A DNA stretch of 64,000 nucleotides from Taeniopygia guttata (taxonomy: Eukaryota; Chordata; Aves; Passeriformes; Estrildidae): contig NC_133026.1 of assembly GCF_048771995.1 (NCBI RefSeq), positions 99,473,501 through 99,537,500 of the forward strand, given 5' to 3'. The number at the start of each line of letters is the position of its first letter. Position 1 is the stretch's first letter. Made by a program: the position numbers and the translations under genes. The notes beneath the pieces were generated by a model. The model saw nothing but the letters and a program-made list of their open reading frames with translations. It ran no database searches and was not told the DNA's origin. This document shows, in pieces, positions 15,219 to 29,100 of the stretch.

Positions 15219-18200
15219 GCGGCATCTCGGTGTCGTGCGTGGAAAGGCAGAACCCCTCTCCTGGGATGCGATCGCCTGCGTGCGGGCACGGGCACCGAAT
15301 GCGGGTCCAGTGTTTTATAATTGCGTCGTCTCTCCTGGTGCGTAATCAATCCCGTGTCATCCGCACACCGGGAGCGCCTCTCTTGCGGGCTCCCTGCTCT
15401 TTGGGTTCCTCCGGCCGGGCCGTGCATCCCGCAGGAGCTCCCGGAACAGTTTGGCATCAAAAGGCACCTATTAGAAATATATCAATTTCGATGTGTGCTG
15501 ACACTAAGTGAGTGAGAAAGCCGTGTATAGGGGCTTAGCACCTACCATCTGTTTCGTTAAAATGCCCAGGAAAGCGTATTTTGCATTGGAAAGGAAAATG
15601 AGGGCGCATGTCTGTTTCTCAGCCCTTCAAAGCTTCTGATTTTAAATGTGGAAAGCAGTATTTTTTTTTGGCAAGTAAAGCTCAATTTCTGAAAAGAAAT
15701 CAAAGATGGATAGCAGAAGGATGTGACCAATACATGATGGTATTCCCCAGTATCAGCCTAGTCTACATTCCACATCACAGAATTTTCCAAGAAGACTTGG
15801 GTTTCAGCATTTTAAAGCTGTGTTAATCAGAAGGCAATGGTAAATGCACAAAATGGGATTAATGGAGCCCTCAGCATTTAGAGCACTAATATTATGCCTG
15901 GTGTTACAATTTAATGAAGCCTTTTGATACAGTGCCTGTCTGAAAAGTCTTTTGGCAGAGACATACAGTAATCCAGTTTGGAGCTAGTGGTACATGCAAA
16001 TATCAAAATATATTTAGCGGAAGAAAGGACATAATTTAGTTCTGCAATTGTAATGAGTCTAATAATGACTTTCATTTAAATATGATCTGGTGTGCTTTTA
16101 AAATAGTTTTAAAAAATAGGTCTTTGTTAATTAATGTTAATTAAATGCCAGACCAACACCCAGAAATTCCAGGAAAATGCTCTCCTGACCAAGGCATCTG
16201 CATGTCACAAGCGCATTGAAGAGTTTTGTGTTGCATGTTGTGTGCTGGTTTTGCTTACAGTCTTTTCAGATGACATCAAGACTTTTTCTTTTCTCTTTCC
16301 TATTGCAGGAAATACATTAGTTTACTATGTATTTCTTTCTTTTGTGGCTTTTTTCCTTGCTACTGGTGGACTTACCCTATTTCCTCTTACCATTACTGGC
16401 TTATTTACCTTTGCTCTTATCATTATTGGCTGTAGGATGGTGTTGAATATACTTGTATATAAAGTTCAGGCCCCTCACTGATATCCAGGATATTTACTGT
16501 GAAAATGTTTTAGTCAACATGTGCTAACCAGTGTATGTTGCTATCACATCTAAATTTTTGAATGGATGAGATTTTTTCAAATATTCCAGCCTTATTTTTC
16601 TTTTTTTTTCACCTTATTAGTGTATGTATTATTTTGTATAACACCACATGTGTGTCCTTATATCTTGAGAATCTTAAGAGAGTGTGTATATGTACCTAAA
16701 CAAAGATAACCACTATTTGAAGACCTCCCAGGAAAGCAGGAGGCAGGAGCTATCCCAGGGAGAGTACCCCCTTCAGGGCGTCTAATAGAAAAGGGGAGGC
16801 AGGGATTTTTCTGCCAGCTGTCCATTCCTAAAGCATCCTCCGTGAACTCGCTTTTCCATCGGCTGCAGGCTGGTAGGTGCCTGGATTTGGAAAGAGGCAG
16901 AATTCCTCCTGGGGTCCTCTCCCTGCCCCTGGCCTTCTTCATCTACCTAACTTTGAACAGATTTAGGAAACAGCTTTCACAAGCTTTCACAAGGGATTTT
17001 GTGTGTTCTTTGATTTGTGAAACCTGGAGCAGGTTTTCACTGGAAATTGTTATATATATGTGATACATGTTGGGAGTTCACTATACTGAATATTGAGGAA
17101 CTGACAGAAGGCTTGCTTGTCGTTGGTATCTTTTGAACTATCCCTATTCTTTTCCTTTTTGCTTACTGCATTCTCTTTGGGTGATGATTAATGTGCTTCC
17201 TCAGCCAGTTACAGCTTGAGCCTCTGGAATGGGTGTTTGTTTGTAGGCTCCTGTATTCTCTTTGCACCAGTGAAATCTTAAGAACCAGTGCCCTGGCTCT
17301 TTGGCCTGGGAAGCAGTACAGTGTAACAGGCTCTGAAGCTGTATGGTCACAGTAATTTTACTTTCAAGATACAAATTAAAGATCTCTTAGAAGAAGTACT
17401 GATTATACAGAAACTGATGGTATTTTTCCAAAGCAGTTTCTTGTGAAACAGTTTACCAGTTCATGCTCAATACTTGAAATTCCAAGTAACAATACATACA
17501 AATTGAAGAAAAATGTCCTTGCGATAAGAAAGAGATGAGTTTCGCTGATAGTGGGGCAGAAAAATGCCCTTGGAGTTGAATCCCATCCTTAAATAAAACC
17601 AGAGACTGATTTTTCTGATCTTTCCAGTTTTATCGGTGTGATCTATTAATATTTCATTATCTTAAAAAAATATAATGTTTTGGTTAAAAAGAAGTAAAAA
17701 GATGAAGGATGAGAATGCTGCCTAATTGTTAATTTTCATGTCACCATTGATATCACCTGAATCCCTGACAAGAGGAGGATCAGGAAGGATTCCTGCCTTT
17801 GTATTTCAGACAATTTAGATTTAAATGCCTGTGTCAGGAGGTTTATTAGAGCAATAGGGGTTCTGTGGGTTAATGCTCTGAGTTGTAAAGCTGCTTTGTT
17901 CTAGCAATACATAAAAAATGTATAGGTGTAGGTTGGTGCATAGGTTTGGATAATTCACAGGAACAAATATTGGCTGTTAGTTTCTATTTTAGTGAACAAC
18001 AGAATCCTGTGTGGGCAAATAGAGGAATCCCTGAAGAATGGTGTCTTTGGGTAGTGAACATTCAGGCTTTGTCCAGGATGGTGGCGAACGATGTGATCAG
18101 TCATGCCTGTCAGTGGGGCTCGAGCAACGTCAGGAGCAAATGCAGTTCTGTCACAAAGTTTGTTCTAGAGATGCACATGAAGGCATATTTTTACAGAGCA

Positions 18201-21200
18201 GTGTGAACCTTTTTATTTTTCCAGAACCAAAGTAAGAAAGAAAGAAGATTTTGCATGAATATGCAAAATAAACATAAAGCTCACTGTGGTTGTCTTAGTG
18301 ACATCTAAATACCACAGAAGTTTGGATTGCTTCAAAATACCCATGGTGAAATTGGAGATACAGTGTAGAATTTATTTTAAGTAATGGGTGCTTTAGCAGT
18401 CTTTGTCACTTGCAATTTATATGAAAAGAGCTAACAGTGCATCCAGTAAATTATTATTACTATTATTTATTGCCAGATGCAATAAAAAAATAACTTCTGA
18501 ATGAGCTAAAACATTTGAGGTAAACATGTGGTTTGACTCCTCCAAGCTCTCTTCTTACAGAACTGCCTTTTTTGCACATGTTTTTATAAACTTGAAGCAA
18601 TAATGAAATGATAGCTAGAGGAACAGAAAACCCGCACAAGAGCTGGCAGTCGACATCATGTCCAGGATCTATGGGCACCAGGATACTGTAGGGTGTGGAG
18701 GAGGCTGTTTCACTGGGGTTGTGTCATTGCTGCAACTGGATAAAGAGCTCTTGCTTTTCAGCACAGAGGCTGTGCCACCTCCTTCTCAGAGGTGGGAAAA
18801 CTGAATGGTTTTGGGGGTGAGTCGGTTTGGTAAAATGAGAGTTTTCCCTGCTTGTTTTGTAAGTGCCAGATCCCTGGCTTAGCAGAGGTGGCCACTGACT
18901 TTGGGCATTGCACTGAGCTCCTGAAGAGGAACAGCCATGAGGATCTCAGGAAGTGGCAAAGAAGGATATTTTGACCATAGAGTGGGGCTCACTTCCAGCT
19001 GTTGGCTATTCAGGACTGGTATGAATGTGGTGCTCCTTGGCCTTCATCTCCCACCTGAGACCCTGAACTGTGAGTAGTGTCAGTGGCCCTTTTTCCTCAT
19101 CCTCCAGCCCTAACAGAGAAAGCACGCAGGGAAATTACTGCTGGTCTTACTAGAAGCGAGTACTATGCAGTTTTTTCTCTTGGAAATCTGCCAGGCGTTC
19201 AGCAGGAGGTCATAATGCATGGAGTATTCTGGCTTTGAATCAAAAAGATCACAGAAAAGTTGACTGCATGGTGGCTTTCATGGGACTTGGAGGGCTCAGG
19301 GTGAGACACGCTGGAGAAGAATAGTTTGTGTTGTCTTGGCAGTTTTGATGACTTCCATGTCCCTCTTACATCCTTGTGTGCCTAGGTTTTGGAAGGCAAG
19401 AATGGAGAAACAGGATGAATAAATGCAAATTCAACTTGTGTGCATGAAGATATTCTTATCTTTCAGTCCCTGGTGGATTATTGAAAAAAACATATGCATG
19501 ATTTTTACTGGAAAATGAATATACTACCATTTTTCTTCTAATTTTCTTGACCCTTTTTCAAGATGATGGGTGGGAGTAGCCTTTTTTGATGTTGAAGTTT
19601 TGAAAGAAGTGTTGCTATGAATAGTGCTAAAATAAATAATACCTGTAGGATGAAGACTTAATTATGTTCGGAATTCAAATAAAATTCAAAAGTATTCAGA
19701 AACATCTGCATTTAAGAATAGTAAGGCCTGATGTATTGAGCCTGACTTTCTTGTGCAAGAGTTTTAAGATAGATGCCTATGTAGGTATTTTAATATTGAA
19801 TGTCAAGTAGGAAGAAAATAGTACTAGACAGCAGAGAGGAGCCTCGTTGCATTGCTGCTTTTATCTCTTCTTGCTCTACTGATCTGTGGAAGAGAGAAAT
19901 CTTTGACCTTATTTATGTAGGCTTTCTGTCATCAGTGTGGTTCCCAGAACGTAAGCATGAACTGGAAGGCTTCCAGTCATGGCTTATATGAATGCATCCC
20001 ATGCACTGGGGGTTAAGTGGGCTCTCTGTGAATATCAGCAGATGCTGGGCGTCCTATTGTAGGCAGTTCTGGTAGGGGAGGACAAAATAAGCAAAGAAAA
20101 GATCTCAGCATAACAAAATAACGTATTTGGCTTAAAAAAACCTGCAGATTTCAAATGCCTGCACAAAAGAAATGGAAGGAAATTGCCAACAAGGATAAGT
20201 GACCGTAGTTGCCAATATTTGTATGGAGAAATATTGAAGATGGTAGGTATGCAGTGAATGAATGAACTCTGATTTGGTGTTGTTTGAAAACTGCATTTAT
20301 TCCTAAGGAAAACATTGACATTTGAACATAGAAAGAAGAACTTTGAGGAAGTGTGGGTCCCTAGCATTAATAATGACTTAAAGTAAAAGATAAGATTTAA
20401 CAGAGATTTTCTTGTTAAAAATGTTGCTTTAGATGGGAAAATGAAATTTTAGTTGTCATTGTTAACGGCAGTTGAAGAGAAGAGTGAAAAATGAGACATC
20501 TGCCACGTTGCTGTGGAGAGTTAATATCATGTCCCTATGGGGCATTGCTGGAGAAAGAACAAAGATGCTTTTTTGGGGGGGAGGGGGGTGCAGAATAGGT
20601 AACGGATAATGGAGTCCAGCTTCAGGGCTGGCTGGAGGTGATAGTTTACCCCACAGTGCCCAGTGAGACATCAAGGGTGGGACTGGGGGAGCACAAGCAG
20701 AGCTTTGAAAATGAAGACAGTAGCTGTGTATGATGTGACAGAGGGGAAGAGAGAAGGAGAGAGAGAGCATTGAACAGGATGATTCAGAGCAGGACAGGAT
20801 CAGAGTTACAGGCAGTGCAAATGACCTGCATGGCAGCAGAGCTGTGGATGAGTCTTACCCAAGCTGAATGTGACTGCCAAGTGTGCAGTAGGAATGTTGT
20901 AGGTAACAAGAGGATTAATGGTATGTAACATCCTGCATCCAAGTTGGCAATGAACATATCTTCGTGAAAGTGGAGAAGCTTTTTCATAATATCTGTTAAA
21001 AGGAAACTGAGGAGTGTTTGCTCTTTGTTTCTGAATTAGTTTATCACATTACAGCATCAGATCCAATAAGGAGACAATATTGTTTTATTCCTGATAAAAC
21101 TTTAAAACAGCTTGCATGACACATGCAACTATGATTACATTACTGTATTTTATTACTGTGCACTTTAAGAGGAACAAAAGGAGATTAGTCACTTTGTATA

Positions 21201-24200
21201 GTGCAAAGACATAGCTGAGGTAGAGAAGAATTAAAAGAACTCCTTTTTCATTGACTTGAGAGAGTTTATTAGCAGCTAGTGACAGTTTTTAACAGATCCA
21301 GTATTGCTGAGTTATCAGTTTAGAAAAGCTGTAACCTACAATAGACAAAAAGTGCTTATGACTGTTCAAAATTAGGAGTAACTTCCATGAAGTGTTGAAT
21401 GGAGAAAAAAGAAGGCATGATAAAAGTTTCACACAGGTAAGGAAAGTCCTGATTGCCATTAGTCTAGAAACATCTCTAATAATTTTCCTTGTGTTCTCTT
21501 AAAATTTTTACAGTTTTCTCTTTCTTTTCCTGAGCAGAAAAATGAGGCATATAATAACTAAGTGATCAGCTGTAGTCTGATACAGAAATCATGAGTCATA
21601 TCCAAAAAGCCACACGCTCTAAAACGTCATCCCATTTCTTATTATCTTCTAATTACAGTGTAAAGGAAAGATTTGTTGATCCTCAAAGCCTAAGTATTTT
21701 TCTTAAGAAATTGGGTCTCTGTGTTTCCTGCTCTGAGGGGTTCTCTACCTCTCCTAATCCAGTCTGTGTCTTTCCAATTCCTCATGTTCTCCCTGTTTTT
21801 GTGTCTTCCTCTCCCTTCATTTAATAACAAATCCCATTCTTTGCTCATTTATCTCTTTTTCTTCTGTGGCATCTTTTCCTTCTGGGGCCTTATTCTTTCA
21901 TTCCCTTTCTTTTTATTGGTGCTCATCTTGACTCTTGTATTGATGAACTTGTCATTTTTGGTAACTAATCTGACCAGTTTCAGATTAGGTAACAAATCTC
22001 CAGTTTTTGGTAATTCCAAAGTTACCTAAGCTCCATTTTCTGGATGTTTAAATGTGAGTCTGAACTTCTTTTTATTTTCTTACTTGAGGAATCCTCATTC
22101 TCTTAAAGGCAAAGAAAAGCTCACTATTGTAGCTACAGTGCCTCTTGAAGATGTAAAAGCTAGAAAGCAAATACAAATTCAGTTTATTGTTAATTTGGGG
22201 GGCATAAGTAAAGACTGCTCAACTCAAGGAACTTGAGTTAGTGACACTCCTGTTCTTCCTTGCTCCCTTTCCCTAGGCTAGCCCTTATGTTCTTTCTTCA
22301 TCCTCTTCTTCCACTGTCTTCCAATACATACAGGCAGTATCTGTTACTCCTGAGGGCAACTTGAGTTCTGTTGTTGTAGCAATGGCAGCTTGATTTCACT
22401 CCAAACCTGCAGAAGTGGGCTGTGACATTTAATGGTAACAGTAATCTTTAATACAAAATGAGTTTCAGGTTTATTGGCAATATGTGCATCAGCCACAATG
22501 TTGCCAGAAAAATCAGTGCTTATCATTGCAATTCTGGAAGGAGGTGTCTCGAAGGAACTGCCTGTGGATGTGAGCAGAGGAGTCTGAGACACTAGAGGAA
22601 GGCTAGGGAGATGCTCTGAGCTGCCAGGCTCCTAGACCAGCTGATTATAGCCAAAATGGTGGCTGTGTGATTGTGGTGTCACATCACTAAAGTCAACTCA
22701 GTAGCTTGGTTTTTCTTTGTATAGAGGAGTGCAGATGGGTTGGCACATTCCACACACAGTCCTACAGATACCCTGGGTCAGTCCATTCTAACATACTGAG
22801 TTATCTGCATTGCTTTTAAAACTCAGTCTTAAATGTGTGCTTCTTACCATTGGTAGGAGTACAGGGAGCTCCTGCCTGAAGGGATGAGACTGTCTTCCCT
22901 AGTGCTTGAGGAAAGTTTGTCATGACTCCTCTTGCTCAGAGTTTGACAGAAGAATACTTTTCAAATAGAAATTTTGAAGAATAAAAAATGAATGTGAAAG
23001 TTTTAAAGTTTTTTTCTGTCAAATGTGTCTCTCTGAAGACTGTTTTTAGAAATACAGGGATCAGTGACAATGTAAGTTGCTTTCCTTCTTTCAAAAACTC
23101 TTCAGTTTTTCCATTTCAACATACTGAGAGTGAAAAATGATCTAATTTTCCGAACTGTAGTTTGTTTATAAACTGCAGTTGACAGTTAAAGTTGTGCTGT
23201 TTGCTAGTAATGAATGCATTAGCTTTTATTTGAAAACTGTAATGGAAAATTACTGTTGAATATTTTTTGGCAGTAAGAGTGGTAAAAATGCTGCACAGAT
23301 GAATATCTAGTTGAATGGTTCTGAAGTCTGGAAAAGTCTGCATTTATGTTAAGAATCAGCAGCTGAAATATTTTTTTAAGGCTTCACCTGTTTACCAGAA
23401 AAGCACTTCATCCTGCATGGAGACAGAGACTGTTCTATGACTTATAGGGAGTGCTAATGAAGGGAGTGTGACCCTTAGGCTATATTTATGAGTTACTGCT
23501 TTTTCAGTCATGTCAGCTGAAGAGAGAAGAAATTTCTACTCCCAGCCACTATAGATAAAGCCAGTATAAATAAATTGGCTTGCAGGGGCCATATAAAAGC
23601 AAATTAATTTCAGTCTTGATAGATGCATGTGAGTGCATCAACACTATTGTTAATGATCTCTTCAGAAATGTAGTAAATTCCCAATGGAGGGAGTCCACAA
23701 GTGACTGTGAACAGCTTTGGGAAATCTGCTAAGTGTGTAGCTGGTCTCAGGGTACAGAGGCATATAGAATGGTTAATAATTACCATAATGCAGTGTATAT
23801 TAAAATGTTGTCAGTCACTTGCAGTATCTAGCTAGGATACTGTCTGGGTGCATGAAAGACTTGTTATTCCCCCTTCCTGCCCCAGCACGTGCACTCATGA
23901 CAATACTATTGGGGTTTAAAATACTGGTGTAAATAGGAATAGATAGTTGAGTTTAATTATAAAAAAAAAATCACTCCAGAGTTTGAGTGCTTTTCCTTGA
24001 GGAACAGCTTTCATGGAAGCTTGTCAAAGGAGCTGCATAATAAGCTTCTTGCTGCTACTTTCAGAAATTAAAATTTTATCTTTCTTGTTTTCAGCTGGGC
24101 TGATTTATTTGTTTCCTTTGCTTCAGGACTTGTTTAGGACTTCTGCTAAAAGGATGTTCATAGGATCTCAGCTCTGCTGGGAGGTGCAGCAATGAGTGCT

Positions 24201-26159
24201 TGGTGCTACTCAGAGGATCTAGTGGACAGCTTGGCTCCTGTTCCCTTAGACAGTAGGAGGTGCAAATATGAATATTTTAAACTATCAGTGATTGCAAACA
24301 TCGGTGGCCTAGTTTTTGCAATGCATAGCTATAGGTTTAAAATTAATACTTTTTAATGAAGTAGTAATTTTTTTTTTTAAGTAATGTCTTTTTAAAGAGA
24401 GCATGTGCTTTTTTTCTTCCCGTCTTGACTACATTTCTCTGAATTAATCTTGTATCATCTTGTATCATAAAGCTACATTGTTTTGGTCACCTGTCATATG
24501 ACTTCACAAAAGTAGCCTCTAATATTAGTAAGTCTGCTAACAATCCTAGCAGTTAAAAAACATTCTCAGCAAATTTTCTCTGTTTATAGTTTGTAGCAAT
24601 CACATGAATGTTAAAATTTTAAACACAAAAAAATGTATTATGTGGCGGTTCCAGTCCTTTTGAAAAGACAATATGCGATGCAAAAGCCCTTTAAAGTCAC
24701 TCCTTGGTCTTGGTTTTGAAGTCAGACACCAGTGCTAAGCATTAGCTTGCTTTGGCAACAGTTCAAAAGGAAAGTAAACAACTTTCACTCTGTTAGGTAG
24801 GTGTTCCCCATTAATTCAGGATGTGATTAACCTGTAGTTTCAAAGGGAAGGTGACCAGTTCAGTATGAAAACTTAGGTTTTTCTGTGCAGGTGACTCTTC
24901 CCAGAGCTGAGTGTTTTTCCTGCCATTCACATTTGTCATATGAAGTCAGTGGAAGCATTGTGCCAGCCAGTTGGTTGAGCTTCCTTGGGCTTGTCAGCCA
25001 GTCTGATAAAATAGTCCTTCCAGTTATAGGTACAAATCACAGACTTTTCCAAACTACTGCAGTAAATCCTTACTAATTATCACCTGAACATGTGCTCGTA
25101 GAATACGCATGCACAGTCAAGCAAATGCATCCTGTTCTAGTTTTTGAGTACATGACATCTCAGAATTATGCCATGCATTTTGTAGGCTCTATGCTATTGG
25201 GTCCAAAGCTGCAAATTCTAAAGCAGCAGTGTGAATGCAATGAAGCTGAAAAGCTAAGACAAAAAATGTTAAATTTTATATCCATGTGTTTTGAAATTAA
25301 ATTTTTGTGTAGATCCCATTTCAAATGGATAGATTTCTGTGGAACAGTCAAATTCCTTGAATAATTTTTTTCCAGCAGGAAATGATCCTGTCAGGATTCC
25401 CTGACCCTACTTTGATAAGGATTATTAATACAAAATTATAAACTTGCTGCTTTTAGTGACATGATGCTTTCTTAATGCACTGTGAAATTTCAGTCTTCTT
25501 TTTGCTTAGCTGTCACACCACTTTGGTATAAAACTGTTTTGTGTTTAAGAAGACTGAGATTTCAATTTAATGAAACAGTTCAGAAACTTATTTTTTCTTT
25601 ATTATGCAAATTCCAAAGTGATGATTCTGAACTCAGAGGAAATGCAAAAATTGACAAGTGGGACTTACAAAAATAGTAATGCTTTAACTTTAATTTACTT
25701 GAACTTCATATTTCTGTTGAACTCTTTGAAATCCCAGAAGTATCAGATGAAACAGTGTCTTTTCCCTAGTTTATGAATTAATGCTGTTTATTCTCTTGAA
25801 ATAACTATTTGCTACTGCTTAATTTAAGCCAACATGTTTTCATGCTCCCTCCATGGCTGAACATCAATCATACTATTTAAATAATGAAGCCAGGCATTAA
25901 AGACACATCTTTTAAAAAGCCAGTATTGTAAAGGATCCAGATAAAAAGGGTAGGGCCTTCTTGTTAATACCAGGATGCATATATAATAAAAACATTATTG
26001 AAATGTGTGATTCAGGTAAGACAAGGAATATTTGGCAATTACTCAAAAAAGAGAAGTAACTCAACTTTTTAGTTTTGTTCTTCCATCATCTCTTTATCTG
26101 AAAACATTTTTTTTTCTCTTACAGATAAATCAGGCCGCTTACACTGCACAGAAATGGAG
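14671..26159 (+). CDS. SPIRE1: SPIRE1, spire-type actin nucleation factor 1 (5' part, exons 1-2)
   Basis: Exon 1 (14671-14977) and a 35-nt exon (26125-26159) give 114 N-terminal residues; the rest of the gene lies right of the window. Spire proteins nucleate actin filaments through tandem WH2 motifs and cooperate with formins (FMN1/2) through an N-terminal KIND domain, in vesicle transport and oocyte division. Visible here are an acidic and Gly-rich start (residues 1-27) and the first part of the KIND domain, with [20 protein letters not shown] and [11 protein letters not shown] identical or nearly so to human SPIRE1, then [11 protein letters not shown]. The ATG at 14671 has a good context (G at -3, G at +4) and is the first in-frame ATG after a stop at 14536-14538. 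WH2 and FYVE-like regions are not in the window. Confidence 0.93.
14978..26124 (+). other. SPIRE1: SPIRE1 intron 1 (11.1 kb)
   Basis: It begins GC-rich with a (GT)n tract, then becomes ordinary AT-rich DNA from about 15.5 kb. I found no confident repeats or RNA genes in 15.5-26.1 kb. It contains a G-run at 20575-20588 (G7-A-G6) and a purine-rich stretch near 20.74-20.77 kb. Open frames such as 16134-16481 show no recognisable protein. Confidence 0.8.
15171..15214 (+). repeat. (GT)22 microsatellite
   Basis: An uninterrupted run of 22 GT dinucleotides, beginning 193 bases after the SPIRE1 exon 1 donor. Confidence 0.97.
26125..26159 (+). CDS. SPIRE1: SPIRE1 exon 2 (35-nt micro-exon)
   Basis: After a strong acceptor (T/C tract, ACAG at 26121-26124), 35 bases complete the phase-1 Gly/Asp codon of exon 1. 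They encode [12 protein letters not shown], then a GTAAGA donor at 26160. Human SPIRE1 as I recall it has GKLGYSQCMETE at this point, followed by VIESLGIIIYKALDY. The two 12-residue segments align end to end with K, G, C, E and E shared. Length, phase and splice sites all fit; the sequence identity alone would be weak. Confidence 0.8.
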
Positions 26160-29100
26160 GTAAGAGAAGTATTTTGTGTTCTCTCTTAGTGGTGATTTAG
26201 CTCAGCTTTTTCTCATTAACTTATAACATAGATGTAGTATACTTACAGTGTGGAGTTGTCATTGCTAAGCGTTTATTGCATTTATGACTTTCACTGGCAG
26301 CTGGTAAGTGTGTCTTAATGTGGGATATTTTGCCTCATGTTCAAAAATACAGGAAAAAAGGTCTGTGTGATTTTTCAAAACCAAGATTAAAGATTTGTGA
26401 TGCAGCCAGTGTAATCTCATTTGATATTAATCTCTTAAAAACATATGTGTATTTTAAACAATATTTAATGTAGGTAATTTCTGTTGGATAAATTATTCTG
26501 TTGTACTTACTTTAGAAAGGACTAATTCATCATGGAATAAATACTTAGTGTTTATGGAATGTCTTGGTGATTTTTCACAACCTGAGAATTTGGGTGGAAG
26601 CAGAGAATACAAGTGATGTCAGGGTTGCTTGTTCATTTAAAAGCATCCTGATTTCAGATACTTTTGTTATGACCTTTAATTTATCACTTGGCAAAGTTTT
26701 GGGGTCCAACAAATATTGTTGTGTGACTTGCTGGGGTAACAACAGAAACACAAATCCACTTAAATCGGCTTGATTTATATCTTGATCGTTATTTAAATCT
26801 GTATATTTGTTACTAAACTGTGATCAGTGTTGTAATTGTTTTATACATCAGATTCATAGATTTAATCCAGAACTAAATGCAAAACTAAGTAGAACATATA
26901 GTTGAACAAGATGTGGACTCACAGTCTAATTTTTATTATCATACAAAGTAAATAATACAGTCTACTCAAATAAACTTTTCCAGCAATAAATACAATTTCT
27001 GTGTCCTTTACAGAGCAGCCTTTTCTCACTTGCCTTTGAACTTTCTTTGAAATGTAAAACTGAGTTTTCACTGCAACTGTTCCATCCGTACCTCAGGCTG
27101 AGCCTAGAGAGGGGACAAGCAGTGGAGCATCTTAATTGGTGGCTTGTCAGCTTTCTCATCAATAATATATGTGAAGGTGACAAAGTACTGTTATCAAGTG
27201 GTTTATTCATAGATAAACTGTGCAGGATGATGACTGGCTATAAAGACAAAATGAAAGGCCAGCTAATTCAACTACAGATTGTAAATGCAAAGGCTATCCA
27301 GGTTTTTTCAATTTTTATTAATAATAATAAACCAGAAATGTTCTTTCTGCAGGATACAGTGTAAGGAGTAATTCATAACAGATGGAAGTACAGAAAGAAG
27401 TAGGCATGTTTTATTGCTTTGTGCAAAATCTCAGTTCACAAATCTAGTGCCTTATTTACAAATTATAATCTAGTTTGTCATATGCTTTGCATAGTAAATA
27501 TATTTGCAATTTTGTATTGTGGTTTTTAAAAGGAAAGTAATCAAAGGCCCTAACACTAAAAATACAGATAACAAAGTACTGTTAAAATGTTTTTAACAAA
27601 ACATAAAGTACTTCATTTTGGGAAAGTAGAAGTGTTGTTGCTTCAAATGAAAATGTCTAGTATGTGTCAGTTCAATATGCTATAGTTCATCTTCCATGGG
27701 AAAAGAGTTTTCTAATTTTGATCTTCGGAAAGTGTATTTTGTTGATAGTTGAAAAGCAGATTGGAGCTTCCCATGAGACAGGGGTTTCACTTTAGGATGT
27801 CTCTAATAAGCAGCACTGTGACCATTGTCATATTGACTCTTTTCTTTATCGTTGTCATTTTGAAGGAGGCTGTTAAGGAGTCAGTAACTTTTTTTCTCCT
27901 TCAAAATTCCTTTGGGGTTGCAGCATTAGATTTGAAGTTGATGATGTTTGTGTTTTTCAGAACTAGGATTTCAGCAGAGGCAGCTCATCTCACTTTTTTT
28001 GATTCCTGTGAAAGAGAGAGTGGCCTAAATGAACATACTAGGATATGTGGGAAATGTCTTAAAATCTTAACGAATAGCAATCATAATTTTTTTTTTACAA
28101 AATATGTAAAATATCCAGAACTGGGACATCTTTTATTTCAAGCCAGCAATATGAGTGGTGTGTTAAGTTCAGAGTCTAGGTGCCACAGCCATAATAGGAG
28201 GATGGGAGTAAGGAATGAGGTGACCTTGTTTAATCTGCACCTGCCTATAACTCTGTTATGTACATAATGATAGCGCTCCTTAGTCATCTCAGCCGAGGTG
28301 GTGAAATTATATAAAATATGCCAGCCTCATTTGTAAATATTTAGTGCTCACATAGAAAATATTCTGTGAATGCAAAGTGATTCATATGTAGGAGGGTTTA
28401 ATTGCCATCTATTTGAAAAGACCCACCTAAGTGAGCACAGGCCTGTTGTGTGTGATTAGTGCAGTTAACCAGGACGTGCGCTAACACAGAGACACACGCA
28501 GCCTCTCACACTGTTTGAGAGTCAGAAGGGAATTAAATAGCCTGTCCCAAACAATGGTGAATAACATTCAGTCCAAGTCAAATCACAGAAGGAATCAATT
28601 GTAGAAATGTTTTGAGGAGACTGTCTATGCAAATTCTATTCATGAGCTCTCAGTAGCACTATTAAAAATCTTAACATATATTGAAAATCACAGTACTTGT
28701 CTATGGAGCTATTTTTTTTAACCTTTTCATTGGAAACTTGAAGCATTGACTGTATTTTAGATAATAATTATGGGGAATAAATATGCAGCTTATAAGAATA
28801 CAGTGTTCATGGTCATCCAAATGAGAATATACCTGTTAGTTCAGTGTATTGATGCAAATAAAATTAACCACCTCTGTCATGCAGATGAAAATGAGAACAG
28901 GTATTTAATAGCACAGAATGTTAGGATTTCAAAAGAGGTGCCATAATTTTGCATTAAAAGCCATGCCACACCTGTATTAAAGTGTGTTGCCTGCTCATAA
29001 TTCAAGCAGTGTGAAATGTGTATTTAGCATATGGTAATATCTAGGGTTCATACTTTTATTCTTGTTGAGTGTAAACAAAAGTAACATTCTGATTGAAGAG

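Noticed and set aside
14142..15460. Several long open frames in the CpG island (for example 14142-14672, 14605-15069 and 14930-15460 on the minus strand)
   Set aside because: GC-rich DNA has few stops; these are shadows of the SPIRE1 leader and exon 1, with Ala/Pro/Arg-rich low-complexity translations.
16134..16481. 115-residue + strand frame with hydrophobic, membrane-like segments
   Set aside because: It is T-rich intron sequence, which naturally reads as Phe/Leu/Ile/Val. No recognisable family and no transcript signals.
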